Below are positions 35,012-48,157 of a DNA stretch of 64,000 nt, in pieces (the stretch's first letter is position 1; each line of letters starts with the position of its first letter). Source of the stretch: Anseranas semipalmata (lineage: Eukaryota > Chordata > Aves > Anseriformes > Anseranatidae). The DNA is taken from the NCBI GenBank assembly GCA_013399115.1, contig VXAA01000619.1:103023-167022 (forward strand), given 5' to 3'. The notes under the pieces were generated by a model. The model saw only the letters and a list, made by a program, of their open reading frames with translations. It was not told the DNA's origin and did not search any database. Position numbers and translations under genes: made by a program.

Positions 35012-38000
35012 CACTGAGCAGATTGGCTTCACCACATGGTAAATCTGAAGTCCTCCTAATGCATCCAATTTACTACCCATATGCAGAGCAGCTCTGCAGA
35101 GCACAGCTGATGGGGCCAGTGCTTCCTGGGTAGATCAGTGCTGGTGAGCACCCTCCAGATGCAGCACATACTGCTGCCTGGGAAACCCCTGCCAAAAATC
35201 CAGCAGTCTCCCTTTTCCTTTCATTCAGGTAAAGGAGGATAGACAGTTAGAAAGATCTGTCTTCCTCTGGACGCAGATACAGAGGGCAGTCAAAGCAGAG
35301 CTGGAAGTGGTAGTGCCGCTTGCATTGGTCCTGGCATCACCTTGGCTCTGCAGATGGGAACAGACCGGGTGCTCACCCAGCTCACCTGCGTTCCTGTCCT
35401 CATGTCCCTGAGCCTTCCCTGTCCTCTGATGCTCTGTGCAATGAGAGACTGTGCCAGAGTGTCCCTGTGGGCACATGGCTGTGGCTTTTCTGCAGGGGTT
35501 CCTACTCCCCAGCACAGTCATACAATGCCCAATTTCTGCTTGCATTATGGAAAAAGAGAGAGGTGCAGCAGAATGTGATGTTTAAAGGCTGGGGGGACTT
35601 TCTCCCTTTCCTAGTCTAAACTGTTCCATCTAGCTGAATACACTGCTGAAGATGTCTTCGTGACTTGTTTTGGAAGGGGAAGAGTCAGATGCAACAGGTG
35701 GCCCAGGAGCCCAATTCCTGTTTGAATGAATATTAATTGCATTTCTTGCTGGGATGGTGTGGTTTTATTAATTGAGCATTACAACATTACGATGGCTAGG
35801 GTAGGCCTCTATTTTAATTCAAATCTACAGAATACATACTAAATTCACTCTTTGATACTTCTTTCCTGCCATGGTGACAAGAGAACCTCTAGGACAGCTT
35901 ATTTACTGTTTATTTCAGCATATTGCTGAATTTTATGTGCCAATGCATTTCATTTCCAGAAATGTGCACTTTAGTAGGAAGAACTCCACTTCAGAGCTGA
36001 AAGGCACACAACATGTCAATAAAGGCAATATTATCACATTAGATATTGCAATGAAACATACACATCCTTAATGATTTCTTGCTGGCTTCCAGACTGAATT
36101 CCTATCAGGCATTCATTTCCCTCTTCATGCTCACTGTCTATTTGCTTCTGCTGCTATCAGGCATCACTATGCTTAATAGAAATCTTCTGCCTTTCTTTTA
36201 GCAAGTAATGGCTATGTGCAATCTGGCATGTGTTGGGTATAAAGAAGCTGGAAGAGTGCTTTTTCATTGTTTAGGTAAATGTTTCCTCTTTGATCCAACA
36301 TCTGCCCTTTCTGCTTCTCACACTGCAAATTGATGCAGATCTAGCAGAAGGGTGGGAGACATTTACAGGGTTTCCTGTTTTTGGGTAATTTGGGGAGCAT
36401 CATTTTTCCCTGCTCACTTTTTGCCTTCAGCAGCAACAATCCAATTCTTTGTGTTTTCAATGGGAAGCTAATTCTTTGTCTCGCCCTTTCCTTCTAGTTC
36501 TCCCTGAAGGCTATAGAAAGAAAGAACATGAATAACCAAGCAATGAAATCATAAAATAGTCCCGCTTACTGTTATCTTTCCAAGAACAGTGGAGGCATTA
36601 AAGTTCTGAAACCTTTTTTCTTGAAGCAAAGATTGCAGCTAGAACAGGAAATGGCACAACATAAATTCAGTTTGTGACAATTATTATAACATGAAAGGGA
36701 AATAGTATAAATCACTGATGTCAAACACTCTGTTCATTGGCTAGATCTGGCCCATTTGAGCTATTTATCTAGTTCCTGTGACAGATTCAGATTTTGAACC
36801 ACACGTGCTTTCATTTTTTAAAATACATGTTTCAAGTTTTTATGCTTCTGAAAAAGAGCTTCTGAATATGCTCTGAGCAGAAGCTGGTGGAAGTTGATGC
36901 AGAGTTGTCTTTTTTAAACTACAGAAAACAAGATATGTTATACATGAAAAGACAAAGTCTACCTCTCCTCATTTCCGTGGGTGTTAACATTTTAACTTAA
37001 TGATGATCATTTTTGTGGTTGATGCTGAAAAGTTTCTCAGAAATTAATTTTAAGGAAAGATAAAGATTTGACTTGGGTGTTTGTGTAAAAAAAAATTAAA
37101 AAGCATAATTTCAAGGAAAAGAAAGTAAGAAATATCATGTACATCTATAAAACATACCACCTAACTCTGACAAAAATTTATTAAACATCCATGAAGTTTT
37201 AACCATCCATGATGTAGGTGTGAAGCTTAAACAACTGAAGAGAAATAGGCCCATCTGGGGAATGTGTCTCTTGAATTCACCAACCCCAGCTGTGTACAGA
37301 CCTGATCCACAGTCTCCTGGGGATTTCCCAGTTCCAGTCTCTTCCAAGGATAGTGTAGTATTTCAAAATAAATACAATAAATACATTTTCTGCTTTTTAT
37401 ATTTGTGCAAACATTGATTTGAATTATTATAAATACTAATAGGATCAGCTACATATTTTTCGTAGATGAGGTTTATTTCACAGCAATAACCATTTGGTCA
37501 GATATTTTATTGGCTTCTCACATAAACAGTAGTGCATGCCAAAGGCAGTTGCTGTTGGAGACGAGATACTTTCCCAATAGACTTTTGAACCAAAAACCAA
37601 GACCATGCTTATTTTATGCTCTAATACATTAAAATTTACTGCTTGCTTTCCATGTGTTGAACAAAGTTACTTCATTAGCAAGGGGAGATAAGTTTTTATG
37701 ATTTACTCAGAAATATAACATTTTGAAACATGTGAAATCTAAGAAAAAGATGGGTTTTAAAGAAAGATGTATTCTCAGGGATGTGATATTCTATTATCGG
37801 ATTTTTTTTTTTTTGAAGAATCTAAGAGTCATGTGTTCACAGACTATTCCTAAGTTAGCTTTGAAGTATTTTGTTTTAATTCTTGCTCCTATCTTGAAAA
37901 AGTCAATGGTATATTGTGAATATTCCTATTTTACACTGTAACTTAAAATATTGCATATTATATGTAATATGAACACCATAGAAAATATTAAATCTCTTAT

Positions 38001-40818
38001 AAGTTTTGTGTATGCCTATAATTCAGTGTAGCACAGGAGGAGAGCTTCAGTAGAATATTGACTTTCAGCATAAAAGAAATTCTTATCAGAATTTTTTCAT
38101 AACATTACCTGAGGATTTTTTTTTCTGTTTTTCTTTATTAATATGAAATTACATAAAAAGTGTGACATTGATTTATTGTTGTCTATATAGTACCCCTGGA
38201 CAATAAAATTTTTGTATATAAATTTAATTTCTATTGAAAACTAGGACCTAAAATATTTTTATTGTGCATTAGAAATATATGTGATGGTTTACATGTTGGT
38301 TACAAATCAGTAATTCTTACTTATGGTAGCATATACCTAACTCTTTTGTCAGGTAGTTAACAGCAGCTAAAGGGGTAATATTCGACCTGTATACAGTCCC
38401 TCCCAACAAATAATTTTATTGGTCTCGGCCCCCAGATAGAAACTGGGAAAACTAAAACAGCAAGTCTCTAGGTTGCCTTAAAAAGCTGGGCTCCTCCATT
38501 CACCAGCACTCGGAGACTGTATGCAAACAAGGAAATCTTTCTTCAGGAGGAGAAGCAGTCGTGAACTCAGGAAAGCAGAGCAGCACAACCTACCCAAAGT
38601 AAAGAATGAAATAGAGCCTCCCATTTAGAAACATGAAAGTAGTTCCTTTAACTCTGATCCTCTTTACAGTGAGCTCTGTGGCTGTATCATTTTGTCTACT
38701 ATGATTCATTCCCGGTAGATGGTTTGTCCCACAGGTGCTCCACAGTTCCTGGCTCTAGTCGTGCCCTTGCAGCCCTGTGAACACCACTGGTGCCTTCTGC
38801 CAAGGTCTCATGCCATGACCTTGGCACACGCAGTCACTGACACAGGAGCAAGCTGGGACCACTGAGGACCCTGCCACAGGGCTGGAAACAAGTCCTTTGC
38901 CACAGAAAAATCTGTGCCTTTCAAAATCTCTTGTAGGACTAGATCCTCCCAAAATCCAGTTTCGCATCCAGCTATCCTGCCTCAGATTACACCTACGGCT
39001 GCTGGGATTGATGGATTATGCAAATGAAGCTCACTATAGAAATATTTTGATTTTTTTTCAGCAGTACAGAGCTTTCAAATTCTATGCAATCTCAGTACAT
39101 GCATTTGATTTATAATGCAATAATTTCAAGCAAGAGAATCATAAGTATATTATAGTCATTACTATTACGCATTATGTCTTCTTCAAATTTATAATACTGA
39201 TAATATTTTCTGACACCCAGCTCCCCTTCTTATGGCATCAGGGTGGTTATAGCATCTCATTACAGATCCAGAAAAATCTCAGTTATGTTAGGTTAGCAAA
39301 AGCTAGGTCACTTAGTAGGAAAATGAAAGACAGATGGATATGAGATTAGCCATCACTTTCTTTTAGCTACTCCTGGTTACAGGAACTATGTTTTTTTTTT
39401 TTTAAGCATGGTAATTTTGACAGACCATTTTTGCTATGGATTTATGTGGGAATGTGATCAACCCCAACCTATTTCTTTATAATGAGGGAAGAGCTTCAAG
39501 AACCAGGTCCAACTGTATTCAGAACTCCACCTAAGATTCTCTTTCTTCCACATTCACAGTGTGTTTAACTTGGAGACTCCCACAGTGGAATTCTATCATC
39601 ACAAAAGATATTGTTTCCCCTTAGGAAATTTTGCTTTCAACCCCTTGAAACCTGTTGAAATATGCTACTGGAATTTAGAGCCACAAAGCTGCCTTTAAAG
39701 TTACATTCCCTGTAGCAAACTAGGGCATTAAATCAATGGGTCTATTCAAGTGAGCAAACATTCCCTGTTCTGACTATCAAGGATGCTTTCTCAGAATAGC
39801 ACATGGTTATTGAGGAGAAAGTCAACACTGAAATAAATCCCATGATAGTGAAATTCAGGCCTGGCTGATGTCAGGGAAAAGTCTGTCATTGGCTGTAAAA
39901 GACCAGGATTTTGTCCTTAATTTATCATACCAGCCCTCTCCCCTCAGGAGATGGTAGCATTGTTATTTATTTATGTGGTGCTATTAGTGTGATAAGCACA
40001 TCGGATGTGCTCCTCAGTTGATGCAGAACAGTGGTGCTCCATTAATTCCTGTCCTGCTCCTGTTCTCCAGGGTGCAGTTCTTGCTGCTGGGAACAGGTGG
40101 TTGGGCATGGAAACAATGGCAGAATTAAGACCTCAGTGCTAAATTTTCACACCTCCTTATGATCGCATTTTCTAAGCCAGAGCTTTTAAGGAACACAAAG
40201 CAGTTCTCAAGAGACACCCTATTTATTTATTTGCATTTTTATAAAGCAAAAATGTTCACTGGGATACTGTGCCAGCACTTATAACCACCCACTGAATAGA
40301 CATTACAGTAAAGCACTCTGGTCATTATCAAACCTCAATAAAATTCATATAAATATGTAATATAAAAAGCAAAATGATGCTATAGTCTGTCTTAGACCTA
40401 ATTGCATTAATTCCATTACTCTACCCTTCTGTACTAGCAGAAATGATGTCAGTTCTGGAGCTGGATACTCATGGGACATTCTTCTGAGAGTTCTTCATGG
40501 ACACAGCATTGTTCTAGAACAAGATGGTGACTTTCCTCTGTTCTACCTCTGGTGTTAACCCACCATGAACAAAATACATTATCTCTCACATCTCTACCTG
40601 CCTGTCATTTAGTTTGGCTGTTTGGGTAGAAGATAGTATCAGGATAGAATTTCTTGCTGAGCTTTTGTACAGGACTTTGTACTACTGAACTGCAATCTGT
40701 GACTCTATTATTAATATAAAACAAACAAACAACAAAAAAAAAACAACTGTGGAATTTGCAGAAGAAATAGATTTTTCAGGGCGAAAGCAAATTCACACCG
40801 ATATAGAAGTCTATTTTG

Positions 40819-40866
40819 TAGAATCAATATGTCAAATTTTTATAGAATCAATATGTCGAGTTTTAG
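40819..40866. repeat. 24-bp tandem duplication
   Basis: TAGAATCAATATGTC is repeated at a spacing of exactly 24 bases (first copy from 40819, second from 40843), followed by AAATTTTTA in the first unit and GAGTTTTAG in the second. The period is a multiple of three, so a plus-strand frame stays open across both units (ESICQIF / ESICRVL). I think this is coincidence, because the frame has no domain and is only 66 codons long. Confidence 0.85.
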
Positions 40867-41169
40867 CTAAAAATATAGCAAGTCTCACAGACACTCTTCT
40901 CGTCATGTTGGCACCAGGTGACCTAAAGCTAGTCATTTCTGTTCTTTAGAATATGAACTGGCTTTAAGATCAAATTCCTTGTATTATGATCCTATGGAAC
41001 ATCATCTGGCTCCATCTTGCTACAACATGAAAGCTCCCTTCTCACTTTTAGGATATAGCAATGGTGATTTTACTTGGTCTGGTGAATAAATAACAAATGT
41101 AGTAAATCACCAGGAAAGGATTTTGTGGTCTTTGTTCTATTCTGTTCTGTTTTGTCTTTCCTTGAGTGT

Positions 41170-41352
41170 AGTCAAAGACTGGAATGGGTTGTCCAGAGAG
41201 GTTGTGGAGTCTCCATCCTTGTAAATAGTCAAAACTTGGCTGAAAAACTCTGAGCAACTTTCTTTAATGTGCCCTGCTTTGATCAGGGCATTGGACTTGA
41301 TGACTTCCAGAAGATCCCTCTAACTTAAATTATTCTATAATTCTGTGAGTCT
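41170..41352 (+). mobile_element. old CR1 LINE 3' end, plus strand
   Basis: Diverged CR1 words in order: GACTGGAATGGGTTGTCCAGAGAGGTTGTGGAGTCTCC-type sequence (near 41177-41215; family form GGCTGCCCAGAGAGGTTGTGGAGTCTCC), GGGCATTGGACTTGATGACTTCC (near 41286-41308; family form GGGTTGGACTAGATGACCTCC), and a tail ATTCTATAATTCTGTGAGTCT. Only the ORF2 end and 3' UTR remain, and there is no usable reading frame. It is more diverged than the copies at 31318 and 47798. Confidence 0.85.
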
Positions 41353-42063
41353 AATAGTAAATTGCAAAATCAGATGAACAATCACAGCTTCCGTATGCGA
41401 AGAAGGATGGACTAATTTTCTTGTTGAGACATTTTACTCAGTCTGCTCGGGGCTAAACTGGGCCTTTATAACTCACAGAAATAGAGGCTACTCCTCAGAC
41501 GAAATCCCAATGTCCCGAAATAAAAATATGCTTAAATATTAGATAGAATATTTACTAATTTGCAATGATGGTTACACACTAGAGCAAGCTAGCAGCGACT
41601 AAAAATGAAAATCCCAAATATGAGATGTAGAGGAAGGATTAATTTTTTCTCAAAGCAGAACACATCCAACAATATCTGTAAAACTGTTTACTGGTCCCAC
41701 AGGGCCACGTCAGTGTGCCACAATGCTCTGTGGCCAGGGTGAGAGAAGAATTTGGACTTTGATTCTAGTTAGTTCTGTATCTTGCTGGTGAGCTTTCCAG
41801 GGAAGACTTGCATCTTTCCATAAGGAACCAGATCAATTTGGACCAGGCCATTTTTCATGGTCACTGAACTTCCACCAGATTTGCATAAGTCTCAACTGTT
41901 ACTTGAGAAACAGGAGTTCAGACAACCCACAAGAAAAAGCATGATTTCATTATTTTCTTCTCTAGCTTTAACTCAGCTTAACTAATCATTATTTCATACT
42001 TCTTGAGTCAAATTATTCCTTGCTGCAACTTGGTCAAATTAAATGGTGCTACAAAGAATATCG

Positions 42064-42600
42064 TTTCATAGAAAGAGTTACAAGGTTCAAAAGAGGCCCT
42101 ACAGATCACCTTGTCTAACCTCCTGCATAACAGAAACCATAGGACCCCTTACCTAATTTCTAGCTCAAATGCAATAGAGCTTTGTCTTTGGCATAATCCT
42201 CATTTTAAAATTCCTAATGCCTTGGAACCCATTATTTTTCTCCACAATTCTCTTTTGGTAGTTAATGACCTCAAAGTAAGAAGTGGACATTTAATTTTAG
42301 TCTGATTTTTTTCAAGCTTCAGCTTCCAACCCTTACATCTGCAAGACTGGAGAACTCTGTGAACAATTTTTTATCCTTCAAGCAGGTACTTCAGGTCCCC
42401 TCCATCTTCTATCAGATATGCAAAGCAGGCTAAGCTCCTTACTTTGTGGTATTTTTTCTAATCCTTTCATTATTCTCCGAATGCTCCCTTAAGCTTTTCA
42501 ACACAGAAAATCCTGAATTTCTGTATTATTCATGAAGTAGAACTGAACACAGTATTTCAGCAGCCACCATATCAGTGCCAAATACAAAATATTACCTACA
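42064..42600 (-). mobile_element. old CR1 LINE 3' region, minus strand
   Basis: Read in reverse this is a CR1 3' end. Its tail lies at the left (TTTCATAGAAAG), followed by AAAGAGGCCCTACAGATCACCTTGTCTAACCTCC-like sequence, the reverse of the GGTTGGACTAGATGATCTC...AGGTCCCTTCC block. Farther right, GAACTGAACACAGTATTTCAGCAG (near 42540-42563) corresponds to the ORF2 segment encoding the VQFW motif, whose family form on this strand is CTGGACACAGTACTCCAG. The middle has many small indels. It is strongly diverged and non-functional. It faces the plus-strand CR1 at 41170, about 700 bp away. Confidence 0.75.
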
Positions 42601-45528
42601 TACTCTATGTACTCCTTTTTAAAGATCAAAGCAATCACATTTCTTTAATGAAAGAATGAGAAATTACTCTTAATGTATTTAGTTGAGATAAACCAAAGTA
42701 TTATATTCTGGTCTAAATGGATACTTAAATGCTTTATATAAAAGAGAAAAAAAAAATCAGACAAGATGCTGATCTTTGTCTTAGAGTATCCTAAAGCCCA
42801 GGGTAAAGGTATCTGTGCATAGATGCCAGATGTGGGTTTAAATTCCTGCTTCACAGGTTTATTAGGAATTCCTTCCAGGACTGACCTAGCTTCAGAAGCT
42901 GACAAACATCTGGACATCTCATGTGGACAGAGTTGCCTTCCTCCATCCCTCCCCCACTGAATGAAGTGCTGAATTCTCTTGTGCTGGGACTCGGAGATTT
43001 TTTACAGTATTTCCCACTGGGTCCCTGCTCAGCATGCTGCCTTCTGAGGACTGAATATACACTGCACCTCAAGTGTCACCCTGGCTGCCCAGATTCACTA
43101 CAAGCTGTTTGAAGACACGGATTTAAGACAAGCTACAGATAACAAGTAAAAATCTTATGCTGGAACCAAGCCTGCCCTTGACTGAAGAGTGGACTATGTC
43201 AGCATAGTGAGGAATTTCCCAGCACACATGCACACAGAGAAGTCTGCCAGGCTCCATCATAGAAAGTCCTGATTTCATGTGTAGCGAGACACTATGGGCT
43301 GTGTAGACAGCTGAGTCATTTTTTTGCCAGATTGAAGTCATGTTGGGAAAGTGGAAGAGTTGTTTTAATCAACAGTGTCTGACCTACCCTCCTTTAGACT
43401 GCACAGACTATGAGCTCCGTCCTTCACAACTCTGTATCTTCTCATGCATTAGGTTAGGTAGCCCCACTGATTCGGTTATAAATTCCAGCACAGAGCAGGC
43501 ATTGCATACTGGAACCCTGCAGATTTGAGATCTATTCATGAATCGAACCATAAACCATGGTCCCCAGTGCTCAGTCACCCTAAAAAACACTTTTGAGAAA
43601 CACCAGGAAGACCTATAACAATACCTTGCAGGGCACAGTGAAGCCAAGAATGCAATTGTGGCTCCCAGACTCTCTTGACCCAGATGTAAATTACATGTAG
43701 GTAGTAAGATCTACAGCTTACATGAAAGTGACTTCCTCTGTCTGACTTTAATTGTTTTATGGAGACTGATTGCTTCAGCAATAGCCATTGGATTTACAAT
43801 AGATTTCAAGACTTCCTACTCTAAAGAAAGTTCATGAGTATCTGAGTAGATCTTGGGTTGTCTGCCAGTCATGCAGACACTTCCATTGCTATATTTTAGC
43901 AAGTGTTAAGCTAACTAGCTAATCCTTACAGAGCAGCAACAGAAACATGGAGCATTATCTGGGTGCATGGCATCAACATTTCCTGAACGAGTTTTGCAGC
44001 CCATCTGAACTGCGTGCTATGGCAGCTACATTGCTTGCTATACCCACAGTAGCTACGCTAATGCATTCCGGGTATGACTCCCTGTGCAATGGTGTAGACA
44101 TTCTTTCATTTTTTTTAAGGCTAAAGACAAGACTGATGGCCTGACAGGTTTGTTATTTTCATTTAGGACAAATTCTCAACTGAAGTAAATAAAAGTTGCT
44201 GTATTGCATTTGTGGGAACAGATCTTCAGCAGGGAGATTTGAAAGGTGGCAGGGGTTCTTTTGGAGATAATGATATGATCCAAGGACATAAAGGACATGA
44301 AAGACCATTAGGTAAGACTGCTAATCTCTCCTCTGTCATTGTAGGATTGCTCTGCTATAAGCACATGACTGTGCCCACCTTTCTTTAGTTCAAAATATTC
44401 ATTAGATTTAATTGAATAAAAAATAAAGAAGACTTCACATCTCTTAAATGTAGCCTTTTGACCCTCCTTTAATTTATATAGAAGTTAACTAGGCTATGAG
44501 TCTTTAAAGGTTCAGTTTTAATTCAGTTTCTATGTGAAAAACAGGAGAAAAGGAGACCTCTCATGTTACTTAGGGGAGAAATCCATAAAATCACGAGTGT
44601 TAATGTTGGGAGAAGGGTCAGGAGCAGGACAAGAGGTTTGAAACTCCTTTAAAAATAATATGAGTCACTTACTTTCAGTGCAATGCTCATGATGGCTGTG
44701 CTACATTGCGGTAAGTGTCATTGTAGGTGGTTTTAGCTGTGAAACGAATCAGAGGTGTTTCATAACTGCACAGTTGGCTTCCTATTCACTGAGCATTACC
44801 TCTCCTCTACGACAGAAGCAAGCCACTGCAAAACACAGTGTGAAAACTCCTAGCTTAAAACAATAAAAAAGGCTTAGTCTGTCTGTTGAGGATGTGACAA
44901 AGTAGTCTTGTCATGTTTAAAAAAGCTAATCTTATATTTACAATGGGTGTTGGGACTGATAAGATTTGAAGCCTGTTCTCTGCTCTGGCACCAGTTTCTT
45001 TTTTTGATTTGGGGTAAGTAATTTCAGGCATGTTTACACAAAATTGGAGATCAAAATTGGAGCTATGGGCCTTGTTCTGTTTCCCATGAAAATTATTAAA
45101 ACCCTTAAACTCCAGTTTGAGCAACAGTGTAGCTGTGAAACCTCCTGGTGCTTCTTGGGACAACCCAGTTAGAGGAGTTTCACCTTAAGTCTGTAGATAT
45201 CACAGCAGAAAGGGGAAAAGGGGGAAGAGAGATGGCTCAAGGGCACTTTCCTTTTCTTCTCCTCCTGCCACCCATGCCGGGAGCCTGTGTCCCTCCATCT
45301 CTCAGAGGGTCCCCAACTTTGCAAGCCTAGGATGTACACTGTTAGGTATTTCTATAATACTTACTACAATTAGCTAAAAATCCAGACTGAGGTCTTTGGA
45401 ATATTTTAGCGGTAACATTGAAGATAGCACTACATCCTATTTTTATTAGCAAAGTGAGTTAGCAAATAGCCAAATAGAAGATACAAAGTGCATCTTTTAC
45501 ATCAAGTGAAGAACTGCTTTGGTGCTGC

Positions 45529-45585
45529 TATTTTTATTTTTATTTTATTTTATTTCTTATTTTTATGTTTTTTTTTTTTCTTAGT
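45529..45585. repeat. TTTTA-type A/T simple repeat
   Basis: TATTTTTATTTTTATTTTAT-type units continue as TTTATTTCTTATTTTTATG and end in a T run. This is a degenerate (TTTTA)n microsatellite. Confidence 0.8.
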
Positions 45586-46521
45586 TTTGCACTGTGTTTT
45601 CGTTTTTGCCCTTTGGGCCATGACTGCCCATGTTTCATTTCTGACATAACTGAATTTAATATTCCAGGACGATTAGTGCTCTGTACATTAGGTTAGAGAA
45701 TGTAGCTGTAGAAAAACTGGAGAACATTTTGATACTGTCTAGAGACACCAGTTATATGGCCTTTAAAACACCGAGCTCAGGTTTTTATTTGAGTAATCTA
45801 AGAAATAAGCAAAATAATAAAATGCTTTGAACCTGATTTCCACCTGCTAAGCAATTCTTTGATTTCCCTTATGAAAGGAGATGCACTGTTCACTTTCTCT
45901 CCACAGAAAGAGAATGGTCTCACTCGAGCATGAAGGTCTAAGAGATTTTAGGATATGAGAACTAGCCATCAGAGTGTCAATGTTAACTTAATTACTAATA
46001 TTTATCTTAATTTGTCTTTTCCCTCTCTTTCCATAATATTTTTATAGACTTCAGTAGGATCCTTCCCTATCCCTTATTTTGTTTGATAAGCTTTTTATTT
46101 CTGTGAAGTAAATAAGGGTTACAGAGAAAGATAGTGGATAGGACAGTAATCTGAAAGAAAGAAATATTTAAAGAAAAAATACAGAAAATGAAGAACTTAA
46201 AGGGCAATGTCAATCCTCCTTAATTTTAGTGGGGCTAGGATTTCACTCTGTCAGCAGTAAGTTTCTCTACTGCTTTCACCTCAACTGAAAAGGCTTGAAT
46301 CAGACTGCAGAGTGAGGACACTTGTGGAATTTGGAGATATTAAAGTATGTACTTAAGCACACATGGTGGGATACTGAAAGCTGCCAGCTCTAAAGAACGC
46401 TAAATTCATAATGAAATTTTCTGAAAGAGTGAAATCATCAGCAAATCTCAAAGGGCTAATTTCTGTAAGGCTGAATGCACTCAGTAATCCTACTGAATTA
46501 AAAAGAAGTTGAAATTGGAGA

Positions 46522-46543
46522 GGGTTTGGGTTTGGGTGGGGGG
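46522..46543 (+). repeat. TTTGGG-type G-quadruplex motif
   Basis: GGG TTT GGG TTT GGG T GGGGGG gives at least four G-runs with loops of 3, 3 and 1 bases on the plus strand, an ideal intramolecular quadruplex pattern and reminiscent of a short telomere-like repeat. It lies alone in AT-rich unique DNA. No promoter or gene is recognisable beside it. Confidence 0.9.
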
Positions 46544-47797
46544 ATGTAACAGTGGGGATAATTAACCATTGGAGGCCTGAGGATGTGGCAAATTCTTAGT
46601 TTCTTGCAGTGCTTCAGGTGTTCTGAGAAGATAAAGTATGACTCTGACTGAAACTTTGGTCTTAATAAAGGTGTTATTGGTTAAAGATGCATGCAGTGAG
46701 TCATACAGGAGGCCAGAACAGATCTTTCAAGTCATTGTTGGAAATCATGCACTCAGCATCTTGTAGGGGAGGAACAAAATGTTCAGCTAATCTCATCTAA
46801 ATTTAGCTGCATGGAATTTAGTTATCTAGATTAAGTTAGTCATTCTCATCCTTAAAGAGTCAATGGAGGGAGATAGTAAGATGTGGTGCCTTCTGGAGGT
46901 GTCTGTTTCTCTCCATTGACTCTAAAGGAAGATCAGGATGGCTGAATTACATTGATTAACTTATAAATGGTAAAATGAATTCAATCATCTATGCTTATAT
47001 CAAAGTAATTCTTTGGTCCTTTTCAGTTACTGAATGATGATTTATCTTCTCAGTTCCTCCTGTCTCATCCTGTTGGGACTCTCTGGGTTTACTCTTGATT
47101 TATACTGCATAACAAAAACCAGAACCTCTCCTTCTGTGTTCTCTGAAACAGCAAATGGTTTTTATACATGCATATAAAATGCAATGAATTTGTACAACTG
47201 GGACAAGAGACTAGATAGATACAAACTACTGAGATATTTGGTTTATGTGCATAGAGTTCAACACCTACTTTTTATTATTTACAATGTTATATTATTTATA
47301 ATGTTAAAATTGGAAGGTTGGACCTCTGCAGTATACACTGACTACAATAAAGGATCTGGTTTGTGTTACGTGGTACCTGCCGGAAAAAGGAACATGGCTA
47401 TTTTTGTTAGGATGGACACATCCTTTAAGAAAGGCCCATTCATCTTTTATACAAATATCTAACTATAGACCTCTTCTACATTGCTCTCATAAAAGGATAC
47501 CTCATTTAACAGCACCTGTCCTCCGTTAGCAAATAGTCATCTCTTGCAACTAATTTTAACAAATTTAGAAATACACAAGAAAGCATAAAACATGTCTTGC
47601 ATGTTTTAGTACAGGTCGTAGAGGATTTGTTGGCTTCTATCCTTAGATGCCTGATTTGTAAAAGAGCATACAGTAGTATTAAGTAGGTCCAGATCTTGTG
47701 TTTGATGCATTTAGGTGATCTGATTTTGTACTGAATGGTACTCTGGTACACAAAGTTACTCACATGAGCAAGTTTTTATACCAGCATTTCTGTTTCA

Positions 47798-48157
47798 ATG
47801 CTGGAGACCTCATTTGATCTCATCAATGCATATAAATACTTGAAGGTAGGATGCAATGACGATGGAGCCAGGCTCTTTCAGTGGTGCCCACTGACAGGAC
47901 AAGAGGTAATGGGCACAAATGCAAACACAAGAGGTTCCATCTAAATATCAGGAAGGACTTCATTACTGTGCAGGTGATGGAACACTGGCACAGGTTGCCC
48001 AGAGAGGTTTTGGAGTCTCCCTCCTTGGAGATCTTCAAAAGCCACCTGGTCATGGTCCTGGGCAACCTGCTCTAGGTTTCCCTGCTTGAGTAGGGGGTTG
48101 GACCAGATGACCTCCAGAGGTCCCTTCCAACCTCAACCATTCTGTGATTCTGTGAAC
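47798..48157 (+). mobile_element. CR1 LINE, 5'-truncated, moderately preserved
   Basis: This is the 3' end of a CR1 element. It begins near GACCTCATTTGATCTCATCAATG (family form GACCTCATCAATGTCTATAAATA, here apparently with a small duplication). It continues through the GGATGGAGCCAGGCTCTT-like block, AGGTTGCCCAGAGAGGTTTTGGAGTC, AACCTGCTCTAGGTTTCCCTGC, and GTTGGACCAGATGACCTCCAGAGG, and ends in ATTCTGTGATTCTGTGAA. The tail differs from the ATTCTATG tail of the 31318 copy, so the two belong to different CR1 subfamilies or ages. Confidence 0.92.
47881..48075 (+). pseudogene. CR1 ORF2 terminal fragment
   Basis: A 64-codon frame reads the last part of CR1 ORF2. Characteristic pieces are DRTRGNGHK (residues about 5-13), RFHLNIRKDF (18-27), EHWHRLPREVLESPSLEIFK (34-53) and the terminal VLGNLL before the stop. 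The equivalent region in the 31315 copy reads NRTRGNGVK, then [10 protein letters not shown] and [10 protein letters not shown], which shows the homology. Upstream of 47881 the frame is broken. It is not a host gene. Confidence 0.8.

Larger units (their letters stand above)
31901..41169. other. AT-rich unique sequence, no gene seen
   Basis: No coding exon, RNA gene or clear repeat family was recognised over about 9 kb. Contents: A20 at 33088-33107; T17 at 33583-33599; a 15-bp palindrome CATATAC-C-GTATATG at 34997-35011; a higher-GC patch at 35100-35560 with unassigned frames on both strands; a word near 36720-36790 that faintly resembles a hAT end (GTCAAAC...GATCTGGCCC); a patch at 39845-39935 with old-repeat-like words (CAGGCCTGGCTG...CAGGATTTTGTCC); and a 24-bp tandem duplication at 40819-40866. 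Confidence 0.5.
42601..47797. other. unique sequence, no gene seen
   Basis: No coding exon or RNA gene is recognised; frames of 60-100 codons lie on both strands without domains. Contents: a TTTTA-rich tract at about 45529-45585; the G-quadruplex motif at 46522-46543 (own entry); and a patch near 46205-46255 (CCTTAATTTTAGTGGGGCTAGGATTTCACTC) resembling an old amniote repeat word. Confidence 0.5.

Noticed and set aside
36720..36800. GTCAAAC...GATCTGGCCC considered as a hAT transposon end
   Set aside because: The similarity is limited to short words and no opposite terminal repeat is visible.
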